This document shows, piece by piece, positions 16,781-27,100 of a stretch of DNA of 64,000 nucleotides. The stretch is from Paenibacillus peoriae. Lineage in GTDB: Bacteria; Bacillota; Bacilli; Paenibacillales; Paenibacillaceae. The stretch lies in NCBI RefSeq assembly GCF_022531965.1, contig NZ_CP092831.1:1826001-1890000 (forward strand). The letters are read 5' to 3'. The number at the start of each line of letters is the position of its first letter. Position 1 is the first letter of the stretch. The translations under genes were made by a program, and so were the position numbers. The notes below the pieces were generated by a model. It saw nothing but the letters and a program-made list of their open reading frames with translations, ran no database searches and was not told the DNA's origin.

Positions 16781-18147
16781 AGTTCCTCTTTTCTGCGGAA
16801 TTTACTGAGGTAAAGACAGTGGTCCAAAATATGCTCCACGGATGCTTTACCCTCCGCACGCAACGATGGATGCTGAAAAATGGATCGGCCTGGCTTGGAG
16901 TTGGCTTCAAACATCCATACCTTTTCATCCTGATCAATGCCCAGATCAAAACCGATTTCACCCAATAGATGCTGGTGATGGTGTTCAATGGCTTCAGCGA
17001 GTGTAACTGCTACGTTCTTGGCACGTTGAAGCACTTCACCCGCCCGGTCTCCGAATACCCGGTTCAACGCCTGTTCAGGTGTCATAAGAGAACCGCCATT
17101 TTTGATATGGGTTGTGACACTGCCACGTCCGGCTTTTTTGGCTCCAATGCCGACGACGACCCACTGATTATTTCCATTTTTATGCATGTGAAACCGGAAA
17201 TCAATCGGGCAATTGTCAATCTCGATCAGCTGGATACCCTGTTGAATGACATAACCCTTTAACATCTGTCCCTGATTGGAGTGAAGCATCCTGAGCATGG
17301 AATTAAAAGAGGCGAATTTTAGCAATACATTGCTACTTTTCTTACGGTACCTCACATAATATCCTTGCTTGGGAACATGGGACAGACGATAGATTCCTTT
17401 ACCGAGACTGCCTCCACTTGGCTTGTAATAAGCAAATTGATGTCGCTCCAGCATACCTCGGATACGTTCAGAGCTGGGATTCATATATGATTCAGGGACA
17501 TAGCGGTTAACATCTGGGTTATTCTCCAGCAGATTATAGATATCGGACTTATTGAAAAAGCTCCAGTTAAAAAAGGGAATTCGTTTGCGGGAAAAGCGTT
17601 CGCGTAGTTGATTGATCGCCGGGGAAAAATCAGAGCGACGGCTCGGCAAACGGTTATAGATCACGTCCGGCAAAGGTACAAGTTTACGTGTGAATTCCCC
17701 GCTGGATGACAGAAAATAGCCGTTAATCGTATCATTTTGCCAGTTGATATCCCGAGGGGTGAAGGCAAAAATATAAGATTTTTTGCTGCCTTCCCTCAGC
17801 AGTTGCTTAATAAAGCCTGTGCGCGATCCGAAAGGGCGAGTGGTGGAGGTGGTACCGTCAGACAGCACGCCAATCAACGGCCCTAGCTGTATATCACCAT
17901 CCAGATTCCGCAAATAGATGGCCCCGCTTTTGGGAACACGGATTGCATTACGTAAGCCGGAGGTCAAGTATAGATGGCGTCCCGCCTTCTGAATTGGTTT
18001 TACTGTAGCGGGAATCTGATCCTTACCGAGCCGCAGACGAACGGACTTGGCTCCGGATAATTTAAGGCTTTTCAACAAGGCAGTGGATATATACGCCACC
18101 TTGTCGGGCTGCTGTGAGAAATGCACATTGCAATGCGTTAAACTCAT
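16777..18147 (-). CDS. YheC/YheD family ATP-grasp protein with N-terminal domain (array copy 3)
   Basis: 456 residues. An extra N-terminal domain of about 100 residues (VAYISTALLKSLKLSGAKSVRLRLG ... GAIYLRNLDGDIQLGPLIGVLSD) precedes the ATP-grasp part: QFAYYKPSGGSLGKGIYRL, IDFRFHMHKNGNNQW, HIKNGGSL and LGEIGFDLGIDQDEKVWMFEANSKPGRS. Copies 3 and 5 share this N-terminal domain, copies 1, 2 and 4 do not. The ATG at 18147 follows a GGAGGATAA string. Intact, coupled to copy 2 by ATGA overlap. Confidence 0.8.
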   Translation of the reverse strand: MSLTHCNVHFSQQPDKVAYISTALLKSLKLSGAKSVRLRLGKDQIPATVKPIQKAGRHLYLTSGLRNAIRVPKSGAIYLRNLDGDIQLGPLIGVLSDGTTSTTRPFGSRTGFIKQLLREGSKKSYIFAFTPRDINWQNDTINGYFLSSSGEFTRKLVPLPDVIYNRLPSRRSDFSPAINQLRERFSRKRIPFFNWSFFNKSDIYNLLENNPDVNRYVPESYMNPSSERIRGMLERHQFAYYKPSGGSLGKGIYRLSHVPKQGYYVRYRKKSSNVLLKFASFNSMLRMLHSNQGQMLKGYVIQQGIQLIEIDNCPIDFRFHMHKNGNNQWVVVGIGAKKAGRGSVTTHIKNGGSLMTPEQALNRVFGDRAGEVLQRAKNVAVTLAEAIEHHHQHLLGEIGFDLGIDQDEKVWMFEANSKPGRSIFQHPSLRAEGKASVEHILDHCLYLSKFRRKEEL

Positions 18148-18159
18148 CTGTTTATCCTC

Positions 18160-19392
18160 CTATACCGTATGTTCAAGGGAGGCGCCCGCGCCCTTTGGCC
18201 CTGTCGCTTTGGAATGGGTCATTAAATATCGAGCATATTCGAGCGGGCGGTTGACCGACTGGAAAGCGCACTCCGGCTGACGGGTCTGAAAAAAGGCGGC
18301 CCGACCAGGTCGGGAATTAACCTCCAATAGCCAGATGTTCCCGCTCTGGTCAATACCGTAATCAATTCCCAACTCGCCAAGGCGGCCATAACGTTCCTCA
18401 AGCGCCCTGGTAATGGTCGAGGACAGCGCCCTCATCTGCCCGATGATGAGACGCGTGGTGTCCGCGCCAAATTGTTCACGAAGGTATGGCTCAGCCGGAT
18501 GGGCTTCGCCCCCACCGTGCAGATTAGAAGTCAGAGTTCCTTTTCTGCCTTCTCTTACAGCAAAGCCCGTCAGGCGCCAATGGCCGTTGCCATCCTTTTG
18601 CATGAGTGCGCGAACATCAAAGGGATGATTGCTTTGGCTTGTTAATTTCAAATAAGGCTGCACGATATAAGCGCGTTTGTGTGCAATTCCGTGGATCCAT
18701 GACAATCCTGCATCCAATTCGGGAAACAAACGCCGGAACGGACGGTTACGGGAGTCTCTACCCTGTACAAGTAGTCCCTGGCCTCCTTCTGCCAGCCGGA
18801 GATACAGTGTGCTCTTGCCATGTGTTCCGGTCTGTGGCTTCATAAACAGCTCCGAATGGCGTCCTAGCCATTCCACAAGCTGGGCCGTGTCCCGGTAAGG
18901 CGCCGTAGGCGGCACAAAAGGACGTACTTTATCTACCGCATGCAAAGCGCGATACACCTGCCATTTGCCAGGTAAGTTACGCGACCAGTAGATGAGCTTG
19001 CGCGAATTTTGCTCCGCCATGTCTTCCAGTGTGCGCCTGACATTCTGGCTCTCGTGGACATGGAGACAGCGGTTATACACAATATCCGGCAACGGAAAGC
19101 GGCCGGATGTCCATACTCCGTTACGATAAACATAACCTCGTATGGAGTGATCTTCAGGTGAAACTCCTTCGACGGTAAACGCCATTACGCTAAGATCAGA
19201 GCGCCTGCCCAACAGACTTAGCCTGCGGCAAAAATCGGCTTCGGTAATAGGGGGAGTGGCGGCCTGATTCCGGCTAACAAGCACGCCCAGCGTGCCTGGC
19301 ACAACAAGAGACACCGACAACAGCTCCTTTGGCAGCCAGACTCTGGAAGAGATGAATTCATTTGAAGCCGGCTGAATAACAGCAGTATTCAA
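18160..19392 (-). CDS. YheC/YheD family ATP-grasp protein (array copy 4)
   Basis: 410 residues from a TTG at 19392. The core has SELFMKPQTGTHGKSTLYLRL (ATP loop), FDVRALMQKDGNGHW, NLHGGGEAHP and LGELGIDYGIDQSGNIWLLEVNSRPGRA. The start overlaps the 3' end of copy 5 by 35 bases and has no clear ribosome site, so reinitiation after copy 5 is likely; the true start is uncertain. The N-terminal 70 residues keep only a remnant (VVPGTLGVLVSRN) of the domain seen in copies 3 and 5. Confidence 0.75.
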   Translation of the reverse strand: MNTAVIQPASNEFISSRVWLPKELLSVSLVVPGTLGVLVSRNQAATPPITEADFCRRLSLLGRRSDLSVMAFTVEGVSPEDHSIRGYVYRNGVWTSGRFPLPDIVYNRCLHVHESQNVRRTLEDMAEQNSRKLIYWSRNLPGKWQVYRALHAVDKVRPFVPPTAPYRDTAQLVEWLGRHSELFMKPQTGTHGKSTLYLRLAEGGQGLLVQGRDSRNRPFRRLFPELDAGLSWIHGIAHKRAYIVQPYLKLTSQSNHPFDVRALMQKDGNGHWRLTGFAVREGRKGTLTSNLHGGGEAHPAEPYLREQFGADTTRLIIGQMRALSSTITRALEERYGRLGELGIDYGIDQSGNIWLLEVNSRPGRAAFFQTRQPECAFQSVNRPLEYARYLMTHSKATGPKGAGASLEHTV

Positions 19393-20728
19393 TCATTTTT
19401 TTAACGGACGGGCGAGTTTTCTGATCATTTAACGGCGTGTTGTCATTCTTCGATGGCTTCGAATTGACCTCCAGCAACCAGATGCGCCCCGTGCTGTCTA
19501 TTGCCAGATCAATACCAAATTCTGCGAAATGGGCGGGAATTGCTTTTTCTACTCCGCTTGCGATATCCAGTGCTGCTGTTTTGAGAGAGGTATGCCCATT
19601 CGATTTAACGGTTGCGGGCAGCGTGGTCTTGGCAAGTGCTTCCTTGACAGTACTCAGCGTGCCGCCTCTTGCCAGATTGGACACAAAGTGGCTTCCTCCG
19701 GCGATCCGAGCGACAATGGATGTTACGGTCCAGGTTCCGGACGAATTTTTCTGTACAAGCGCACGAAAGTCGACCGGACGCTTACCGTGATCAATCAAGG
19801 TAAGTCCCTGTTGGAGTTGAAAGCGTGTTGTTTTCATTTTTCCCGCCAAGCTTTTGTACAGCTTATCGACGTTGGCATACGTTTGCTTGCGGGGTGTGCC
19901 TGCTGTTGTGGATAGCACCGAAAAGGTGCCATCGGTTTGCTTGTTAATGCGCATTATGCCTTTACCCAGGCTTCCGCGCACTGGCTTGAGAAAAACAGCG
20001 GGATACTGGTTGCACATTTTTTTGAAAACAACAAAAGTTTGCAGCAAGTGGGACTCGGGTAAATACTTGCGCAGGGAAGAATTTGATTTAAGCGCATCAA
20101 ATACTTCATTCTTATCCAAAAACTTTTCGTTAAAAATGGTCGTGCCGTACTGCGATTTTACTTCTTTCATGAAATGCTGTACGCTAGTTCTGTTCTCGAG
20201 TTTACGGGAGGTAAGACGATTATTGACGACATCGCCGGCGGGCATGACCGTCTTTTTCCAGCCTCCGTCATACACCCATCCCTGAACTCGCCCGGGCTGA
20301 CTTCCGATATGCTCCGGGGTGAAGAAATACACATATGCTCCTTGTCTGCGGCATTCCCCGACTAGTTCACGGCAGAACAGGGTGATCGACCCGAAAGGCT
20401 TGTCGGGCTGTTCGGGATAGTCCCGACTGACCAGCACGCTAATAAGTGGGCCCACTCGAAGTGTCCGGCGACCTCGGCTGTAGGTTACTCGCAGATCACA
20501 ATTGGCATGAAGCCCCATTTTTCGGGCTAGCACGCTTCCCACACGTAGGCCGCTATAGCGGGGCACCGATATGACGGTAACCTCTTGGCGGAACGAACCG
20601 AAGGCGAGCTGAACGGGGTGGCCAGCGGATATTTTCCATTTGCGAAGCAAGGACTCGCCGACCATGAGTACGTCATCCTGCAAGATGCCCGATCCGATGA
20701 TTTGAATCGTTGTTTTTTTGATGGACAT
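19358..20728 (-). CDS. YheC/YheD family ATP-grasp protein with N-terminal domain (array copy 5, first gene)
   Basis: 456 residues from the ATG at 20728, which follows AAGGAGAT at good spacing; a longer frame to 20914 would overlap yheA and is rejected. N-terminal domain about 1-100 (VLMVGESLLRKWKISAGHPVQL ... TLRVGPLISVLVS), then the ATP-grasp core: PAVFLKPVRGSLGKGIMRI, VDFRALVQKNSSGTW, NLARGGTLS and FAEFGIDLAIDSTGRIWLLEVNSKPSKN. First gene of the six-gene minus-strand operon and divergent from yheA, the same neighbour yheC and yheD have in B. subtilis. Confidence 0.8.
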   Translation of the reverse strand: MSIKKTTIQIIGSGILQDDVLMVGESLLRKWKISAGHPVQLAFGSFRQEVTVISVPRYSGLRVGSVLARKMGLHANCDLRVTYSRGRRTLRVGPLISVLVSRDYPEQPDKPFGSITLFCRELVGECRRQGAYVYFFTPEHIGSQPGRVQGWVYDGGWKKTVMPAGDVVNNRLTSRKLENRTSVQHFMKEVKSQYGTTIFNEKFLDKNEVFDALKSNSSLRKYLPESHLLQTFVVFKKMCNQYPAVFLKPVRGSLGKGIMRINKQTDGTFSVLSTTAGTPRKQTYANVDKLYKSLAGKMKTTRFQLQQGLTLIDHGKRPVDFRALVQKNSSGTWTVTSIVARIAGGSHFVSNLARGGTLSTVKEALAKTTLPATVKSNGHTSLKTAALDIASGVEKAIPAHFAEFGIDLAIDSTGRIWLLEVNSKPSKNDNTPLNDQKTRPSVKKMIEYCCYSAGFK

Positions 20729-20890
20729 CGTGGATCTCCTTCCGGGCAGCAACTTGATGTCTTGAAAGTAACGGGAAACGTGAATGGGCTGTAATAGCAC
20801 TGATTCATCATATGAGGACATATATCCCTTGGTGATTGACGGACAATGTGAAATGTTGACACTAAACTTGTATTGGAGGAATAAACAATC

Positions 20891-21235
20891 ATGAACATCT
20901 ACGACAAAGCCCATGATTTAGCGAAAGCATTGAAGGAAAGCAAAGAGGTAGAGGAAATTACGTCAGCGATGAAGCTGATCGAAACCGATCCAGAAGCCAA
21001 GAAAATGCTCGACGATTTCCGTGAACGCCAAATGGAAGTACAACAACGCATGATGAGCGGCGATATGCCAGCACAGGAAGAGATGGAAAAGATGGAGAAG
21101 CTGTTCGAGGTGTTAAGTTTGAATCTCAACATCCGTCGCCTGTTCGACGCTGAACGTCGCCTGAGCGTGATTATTGAGGACGTTAACAAAATTATTGCAG
21201 ACAGCCTTCAAGATTTGTACGGTTCATCTCTGTAA
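20891..21235 (+). CDS. yheA: YheA/YlbF-family (UPF0342) protein
   Basis: 114 residues, helical and charged, with the family pattern YDKAHDLAKALKES...EEI, DPEAKKMLDDFRERQMEVQQRMMSGD and NKIIADSLQDLYGSSL at the C-terminus. It matches YheA of B. subtilis in length and ends. ATG 20891 follows TTGGAGGAA. Related YlbF/YmcA proteins act in an RNase Y specificity complex, but YheA has no firm role. Its position next to the YheC/YheD-like array repeats the Bacillus arrangement. Confidence 0.8.
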   Translation: MNIYDKAHDLAKALKESKEVEEITSAMKLIETDPEAKKMLDDFRERQMEVQQRMMSGDMPAQEEMEKMEKLFEVLSLNLNIRRLFDAERRLSVIIEDVNKIIADSLQDLYGSSL

Positions 21236-21307
21236 GTTTGTCTCATATTCCTTCCTGTCCTCTCATAGACTAGATACATAGAGTCACAGGGAGAGGAAGG
21301 GATACGA

Positions 21308-21592
21308 TTGGGTTCTTTTAAAAGATGGAAACATGGTTTGTATACACTGATTGCGCTGGCTATGGTCTTGGTCGCGTTACCACGCATCTCGCTTGCAGGC
21401 GGTTTGAACTGGGTCAACGGCTTTGGGATAGTATGGGTACTTTTTGCGCTGCTAGTCATCGGAGCGAACATGCATTTTTTGCTGGGTGTGGATGAGGAAA
21501 AGCGCAAAACGCTGGAGCGTGTACGGCGGGCCAAAATGCAGCAGTGGCAGATGAAATGGGATGAAAAAGCTGACAAAGGCAGCATGCAGTGA
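21308..21592 (+). CDS. ytpI: YtpI-like membrane protein
   Basis: 94 residues from a TTG at 21308, with AGGAAGG 7 bases upstream. Two hydrophobic helices (about 10-32 and 38-60) are followed by a charged helix (EEKRKTLERVRRAKMQQWQMKWDEK). It matches YtpI in size, topology and position directly before ytoI. Function unknown. Confidence 0.7.
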   Translation: MGSFKRWKHGLYTLIALAMVLVALPRISLAGGLNWVNGFGIVWVLFALLVIGANMHFLLGVDEEKRKTLERVRRAKMQQWQMKWDEKADKGSMQ

Positions 21593-21650
21593 GTTTTTTT
21601 TCAGCTTGTCTTGGGCTGGCCTACCAGATTACAAATCAATCATAGTAAGA

Positions 21651-21683
21651 AGCGGTCCTTGTGAAGAGGGGATCGCTTTTTTG
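21651..21683 (+). terminator. terminator after ytpI
   Basis: AGCGGTCC (21651-21658) pairs with GGATCGCT (21670-21677, one G-U) and is followed by TTTTTT. Confidence 0.75.
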
Positions 21684-21739
21684 CTATTTCCGAAGCAGAG
21701 AACTCAAAATGAACAAAGGTCTAAAATAAAGGGTTTTTG

Positions 21740-21748
21740 TGCTATAAT
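21740..21748 (+). promoter_or_regulatory. extended -10 promoter of ytoI
   Basis: TGCTATAAT (21740-21748) is a perfect extended -10 (TGnTATAAT). No good -35 is seen 17 bases upstream, as is common for extended -10 promoters. It sits about 45 bases before the ytoI start. Confidence 0.6.
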
Positions 21749-21791
21749 AGATACAGAATGATACAGATTGAACGTTGGGGGTGTAACAGAG

Positions 21792-23126
21792 TTGGACGGG
21801 CTAGATGAAACAGTTACGAAGCATGAGCAGCTATTGCGACATATCGAGCAGTTGAAAATAGGCTCCAAAATTTCTGTGCGCAGGTTGGCTAAAGAAATGA
21901 GCGTCAGCGAAGGAACGGCCTATCGGGCCGTGAAGGAAGCTGAAAACCTAGGAATTGTCATTACCAAGGAACGGATCGGAACAGTACGAGTGGAGAAGCG
22001 CCCGCGCGGCTTGTCCGAGCAGCTGACCTTTGCAGATGTCGTGAATATTGTAGAGGGACATGTGCTGGGCGGAAGTGAGGGGCTGGAGAAGCCTTTGCAC
22101 AAGTATGTGATCGGAGCGATGCGCGAGGAAGCTATGGCTCGTTATATTGACGCAGGTAGTTTGCTGATCGTAGGTAACCGTGAGGATGCGCATTCACTTG
22201 CATTGGAGCAGGGGGCAGGTGTGCTGATTACAGGGGGCTTCGGTACGAGCCGAGAGGTTAAGCAGCTCGCAGACAAGATCAGTCTGCCAATTATTTCCTC
22301 ACGCCATGATACTTTTACAGTGGCATCTATGATTAATAGAGCCATATTTGACCGCTTGATCAAAAAGAAAATTATGCTGATTGAAGATATTGCGGCAGGC
22401 AAACCGAAAACGTTGACCTTGAAAATCAACAGCACACTTACCGAGTTTGAAGAACTTTCGGTGACGACCGGACATCATCATTTTGCAATCGTGGATGAAT
22501 GGAATCGTTTAATTGGTATCGTCAGCCGCAAAGATGTGGAGGGGCTTCAACCTGAGCACACGATGGATAAATGTCTGATCCGCAATCCGATAACGGTCAC
22601 CTACCAGACCTCGCTGGCTTCAGCCGCGCAAATGATGGCGTGGGAAGGTGTGGATTATTTGCCGGTCGTGGACCGCAACCGCAAGCTGCTCGGGTCCGTT
22701 ACACGGCGTGAGGTGCTGGAGGCGCTGCGTAACGCCCAAAAGCAGCCGCAACTTGGCGAGACGTTCGACCAGCTGATCTGGAACGGGTTTGCTGAGGAGC
22801 GTAATGAGGACGGATCGTTATTTTTTCGCGGGTTTATCATTCCGCAAATGGCGACCAATTTAGGTACGATCTCGGAAGGCGTACTGGTCAACGTGATGAC
22901 ACAAGCGGGCTACCGGGCAGCTAGAGACATGAGCGGCAAAGATTATGTGCTGGACAATTTGACGACATATTTTATTAGACCCGTACAGATAGAAGATGCT
23001 GTCGTTCTTCGTCCGATGCTGCTCGAGATGAGTCGCCGCACCTGCAAGCTAGAAATTGCAATTTCACGGGAAAATCATTTGGTATGCAAAGCAGTGATGA
23101 CGCTTCATTCCATTGAACATGGTTAG
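21792..23126 (+). CDS. ytoI: YtoI: HTH-DRTGG-CBS-thioesterase regulator
   Basis: About 444 residues. The order is: winged HTH (about 8-65, ISVRRLAKEMSVSEGTAYRAVKEAE), DRTGG domain (about 80-190), CBS pair (about 200-315, ending SVTRREVLEALRNAQ) and a C-terminal hotdog/thioesterase-like domain (about 325-440). This is the B. subtilis YtoI architecture, a putative transcription factor sensing a nucleotide or acyl-CoA. TTG 21792 (MDGLDETVTKHEQ) is preferred because GGGGG lies 10 bases upstream; an earlier TTG at 21768 is possible. The effector is unknown. Confidence 0.85.
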   Translation: MDGLDETVTKHEQLLRHIEQLKIGSKISVRRLAKEMSVSEGTAYRAVKEAENLGIVITKERIGTVRVEKRPRGLSEQLTFADVVNIVEGHVLGGSEGLEKPLHKYVIGAMREEAMARYIDAGSLLIVGNREDAHSLALEQGAGVLITGGFGTSREVKQLADKISLPIISSRHDTFTVASMINRAIFDRLIKKKIMLIEDIAAGKPKTLTLKINSTLTEFEELSVTTGHHHFAIVDEWNRLIGIVSRKDVEGLQPEHTMDKCLIRNPITVTYQTSLASAAQMMAWEGVDYLPVVDRNRKLLGSVTRREVLEALRNAQKQPQLGETFDQLIWNGFAEERNEDGSLFFRGFIIPQMATNLGTISEGVLVNVMTQAGYRAARDMSGKDYVLDNLTTYFIRPVQIEDAVVLRPMLLEMSRRTCKLEIAISRENHLVCKAVMTLHSIEHG

Positions 23127-23168
23127 TCTACAATGGATCGGAGTAAGGTGTGAAGTCGAATAGATCGA

Positions 23169-23666
23169 CTAGTGGCTTTCAGGCAATCTTTCTTTTGCTT
23201 CCAGCCAAATTTGCAGCACGCCTTCCATTACAAGCATCGTTTTGACCTGGATCGTATACTCCTTGTCACGAACGGTGTATTTTTTTTGGTGCAGCAACAT
23301 ACGTACCAGCTTGCTGTCAGAGTCAATCTCGAACATATCTCTGCCACGCAGCACCTCCAGATCACGACTGACACGGCGAAGAAGTTCCTTCAGGTTGATA
23401 GGATCAATTTTTTCGGCCGAAGCTTCCTCCGCGATCAGCTTGATTTCTTTGACAACGGTTTGGCGCTTGCTGTATTTGCGCAATGTTTTGTTGTCCTCCT
23501 CGGCTTGCTGGAGCTGGAATTGAAGATCCTGGTTGTTCGTCCATAGCTGATTGAAGCTGGCATGCCAGATGACGTTGTAGATGATGCCTCCCGTAATCAT
23601 ACCCAGTACAAAGACGGAGGACAATTGCATAAAAGGACGCAGGCGCTCAAAAGGGGGAACTCTCAT
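23169..23666 (-). CDS. ytrI: sporulation protein YtrI
   Basis: 165 residues. One N-terminal membrane helix (about 13-33, LSSVFVLGMITGGIIYNVIW), then a coiled-coil segment (about 45-65, QFQLQQAEEDNKTLRKYSKR) and an extracytoplasmic domain. It matches YtrI, which works with YtrH in sporulation. It follows ytrH by 12 bases on the minus strand and is divergent from dnaE, as in Bacillus. In B. subtilis the pair is sigma-E-controlled; a fitting promoter is seen before ytrH. Confidence 0.8.
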   Translation of the reverse strand: MRVPPFERLRPFMQLSSVFVLGMITGGIIYNVIWHASFNQLWTNNQDLQFQLQQAEEDNKTLRKYSKRQTVVKEIKLIAEEASAEKIDPINLKELLRRVSRDLEVLRGRDMFEIDSDSKLVRMLLHQKKYTVRDKEYTIQVKTMLVMEGVLQIWLEAKERLPESH

Positions 23667-23678
23667 AGTCGTTTCACC

Positions 23679-24008
23679 TCACGGTCGTCCGTTGCCGCAT
23701 ACCCACTTGACCAGCTCTGCACCCATATGAGCGCCTAAAAAGGCGAAAATCAAATACAATATCTGCTTAATGGCAGGTGACAAATTACCATCCAACATAT
23801 TGCTTTCAATGACCCGAATCGGGTCCATCGTCCCCCCCACAGCGGCGGCAAGCGCCCATATTTTAATTCTTCCGGCAACCTCTAGCATCGTCTGGGTGGG
23901 CGGCTGAAGCGATACCACAGCTCCCATTCCGCCGAGCATGGCTCCCCCGAGCACGATGCCGAAGGCAATGAAGAAGTCGAGAATCGCTTTGGATATAAAA
24001 GTGCTCAT
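23679..24008 (-). CDS. ytrH: sporulation membrane protein YtrH
   Basis: 109 residues from the ATG at 24008 (MSTFISKAILDFF), with AAGGAGG 8 bases upstream; the longer frame to 24038 has no site. Three hydrophobic segments rich in Gly/Ala (IVLGGAMLGGMGAVV, IWALAAAVGGTMDPI, ILYLIFAFLGAHMGAEL) and the conserved GGTMDPIRVIES are the YtrH signature. In B. subtilis ytrHI mutants have a sporulation defect; the mechanism is unknown. Confidence 0.85.
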   Translation of the reverse strand: MSTFISKAILDFFIAFGIVLGGAMLGGMGAVVSLQPPTQTMLEVAGRIKIWALAAAVGGTMDPIRVIESNMLDGNLSPAIKQILYLIFAFLGAHMGAELVKWVCGNGRP

Positions 24009-24070
24009 GCTCTTTTCCTCCTTAGGTATACGAATCAAGACCGCGCTTGTCCGCCGAGGTCTGTACTTTT

Positions 24071-24100
24071 ATTCTATGGGCGCTACTAACGCGGATATGA
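24071..24100 (-). promoter_or_regulatory. candidate sigma-E promoter of ytrH-ytrI
   Basis: On the minus strand TCATATC (24094-24100) and CATAGAAT (24071-24078) are 15 bases apart, close to the sigma-E pattern (ATATT, then CATACAAT). It lies about 60 bases before ytrH and agrees with the known sigma-E control of ytrHI in B. subtilis. Confidence 0.45.
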
Positions 24101-24145
24101 TAAAATAGTTTGAAGAAAATCAAGCGGTGAAAGGAAGAGAAGCGC

Positions 24146-27100
24146 ATGAGTTCATTTGTGCATTTGCATGTTCATAGCGAGTACAGCCTGCTGGACGGCG
24201 CGGCTCGTACCGCGGAGTTGGTCAAACAGGCATCAGCTTATGGAATGAAGGCGCTGGCCCTTACAGATCACGGGGTCATGTACGGTGCCATTCCTTTTTA
24301 TAGAGCGTGTGTAGAGAACGGCATTAAGCCGATTATTGGGTGTGAGGCCTATATGACGGCAGGATCGCGCAAGGAGCGTGGCAGCCGCAAGGATCAGCCC
24401 ATATATCATTTAATTTTGCTCGCCAAAAATAAAACAGGCTATCAAAATCTGATGAAGCTGTGCTCCATCGGCCATTTGGAGGGCTTTCACTATAAGCCGC
24501 GCATCGACATGGAGGCTTTGGCTGCTCATCACGAAGGCATCATATGCCTGAGCGCTTGTTTGGGCGGTGAAGTGCCGCAGCATTTACTGCATGGTCGGGA
24601 AGCCGAGGCACGACGAGCAGCGGAACGATATCGTAACATTTTTGGCGATGATTTTTATCTGGAACTCCAGGATCATGGTCTTTCGGAGCAAAAACGTGTA
24701 AATCCTCTCTTGATCGCACTGGCGAAGGAACTGGATATTCCACTGGTCGCGACGAATGACGTGCATTACTTGACTGAGCCAGATGCGGACGTGCAGGATG
24801 TTCTGATCTGTATCGGGACAGGAAAGACAGTTGACGATGAGGAGCGTTTGCGTATACCAACACGTCAGTTGTATCTGAAAAGTCAGGAGGATATGGCTCG
24901 TTTATTCCCGCATGTGGCAGAAGCCATCGCCAACACGGTGCGTATTTCTGAAAAATGCGAACTGGAGCTGGAATTCGGTCAATCCATTTTACCTGAATAT
25001 CGCCCGCTGCCGGAAGGAATGACCTCTTCGTCCTATTTACGCAATCTGTGCGTGCAAGGGCTGGAGCGTCGCTATGGAAGCGATTCCGGATGGAAGCAGC
25101 CGGAGGAACGGGAAAGGCTGAACCAACGGCTAAACTATGAGTTGAATACCATTGACAGTATGGGTTTCAGCGATTATTTCCTGATTGTATGGGATTTTAT
25201 TGCCTTCGCACATAAGCATAAGATTGCAACGGGACCAGGGCGTGGTTCCTCAGCAGGCAGTTTGGTTGCCTATGTGCTTAACATCACGAATGTCGATCCG
25301 ATGAAATACAATCTTCTCTTTGAACGGTTTCTGAATCCCGAACGAATTAGTATGCCGGATATAGATATCGATTTTAGTGATGAGCGGCGTGACGAGGTTA
25401 TTGACTATGTAGTACAGAAGTATGGAAATGAGCATGTAGCGCAAATTATTACCTTTGGAACGCTGGCGGCAAGAGCCGCTGTCCGTGACGTCGGCCGTGT
25501 ATTGAACGTGCCGTATGGCGAGGTGGACAAGGCAGCCAAGCTGATTCCGGCGCAGCTAGGTATTAATATCCGTCATGCGCTAGAAATTACCCCGGAGCTG
25601 AAAACGCTATATGAAACGAAGCCCAAGACACGTGAACTGTTGGATATGGCGATCAAGGTTGAAGGAATGCCTCGTCATGCTTCGACACATGCAGCGGGTG
25701 TTGTCATTTCGCGGACTCCATTGACCGATGCGGTTCCGCTGCAAGAGGGGAGCGAAGGAGTGCCTTTGACGCAGTACTCGATGGAAAATCTAGAGCGCAT
25801 TGGTTTGCTTAAAATGGATTTCCTTGGGCTGCGTACGCTCTCCATTATTGAACGGTGCATACACTGGATTGCGGAAGAGCATGGAGACACGCCTGATTTT
25901 AGCCGTATTCCCGATAACGATCCCCATACCTATGACTTGCTGGGCAAAGGAGATACAGGAGGTGTATTCCAGCTGGAGTCGGCCGGTGTACGCCGGGTAC
26001 TCAAGGATTTGAAGCCGAGTGTATTTGAGGATATCATTTCTGTCCTGGCTTTGTATCGTCCGGGTCCAATGGGTTTTATTCCTAACTTTATACAGGCCAA
26101 GCATGGTCAGATCGAGATTTCTTATCCGCATCCTGACTTGGAACCGATCTTAAAGGATACGTACGGTATTATTGTGTATCAGGAGCAAATCATGCAGATT
26201 GCTTCGCGCATGGCGGGCTTTTCCCTGGGAGAAGCCGATCTGTTGCGCCGGGCTGTGTCCAAGAAAAAGCGCGAAGTGCTGGATCTGGAGCGCGGACATT
26301 TTGTTGAAGGCAGTATCAAGCAGGGATACACGGAGGAGGAGGCCGGCAGGGTTTACGATATGATTGTTCGTTTTGCTGACTACGGCTTCCCGCGTGCTCA
26401 TGCAGCTGCTTATGGTGTGCTAGCATTTCAGACGGCTTATCTAAAGGCACATTATCCAGTACAATTCATGGCTTCAATGCTGACGGCGGTGATGGGAAGT
26501 CATCGGAAAGTGGCTGAATATGTCGTCGAATGCCGTCGTATGGATATCGCAGTGTTGCCGCCTGATGTAAATGAAAGCAGGGTGCTGTTTACTCCATTAC
26601 AGCAAGGAAGCATCCGTTTCGGCCTGGCTGCAATTAAAAATGTTGGCACACAGGCGATGGAGAGCATTCTCGCTGTTCGCAAGGAACGGCCTTTCGACAG
26701 CCTGCTCGATTTTTGTCGACGTGTCGATTTGCGAGTATGTAATAAGAGAGTAATTGAATCGCTTATTCAGGCAGGGGCCTTTGACTCATTGACGGGTCAT
26801 CGGGCACAGTTGCTTGCCATGCTGGATGAAACGGTGGATGCAGCCGTCAAGTGGCGCAAGGAACGGGATGACTTGCAAATTGATATGTTTGGTTTTGTGG
26901 AAATGCCCAATTGGGATATCGAATACCCCAATGTACCCAAATTCAGTGCCAGCCAGCAGTTAGAGCTGGAACGTGAACTGCTGGGACTGTATTTATCCGG
27001 GCATCCGTTGGATGATTTTGAGTCGCTTTTGGAAAACAGCGAGGCGGATCGTCTGATGGAGCTGGGCGATGTGCCAGATGAAACGGTTGTTGTGACCGCA

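Noticed and set aside
20729-20890. Sporulation promoter for the ATP-grasp array
   Set aside because: CATATGATG recalls a sigma-K or sigma-E -10, but no -35 at the right distance could be found.
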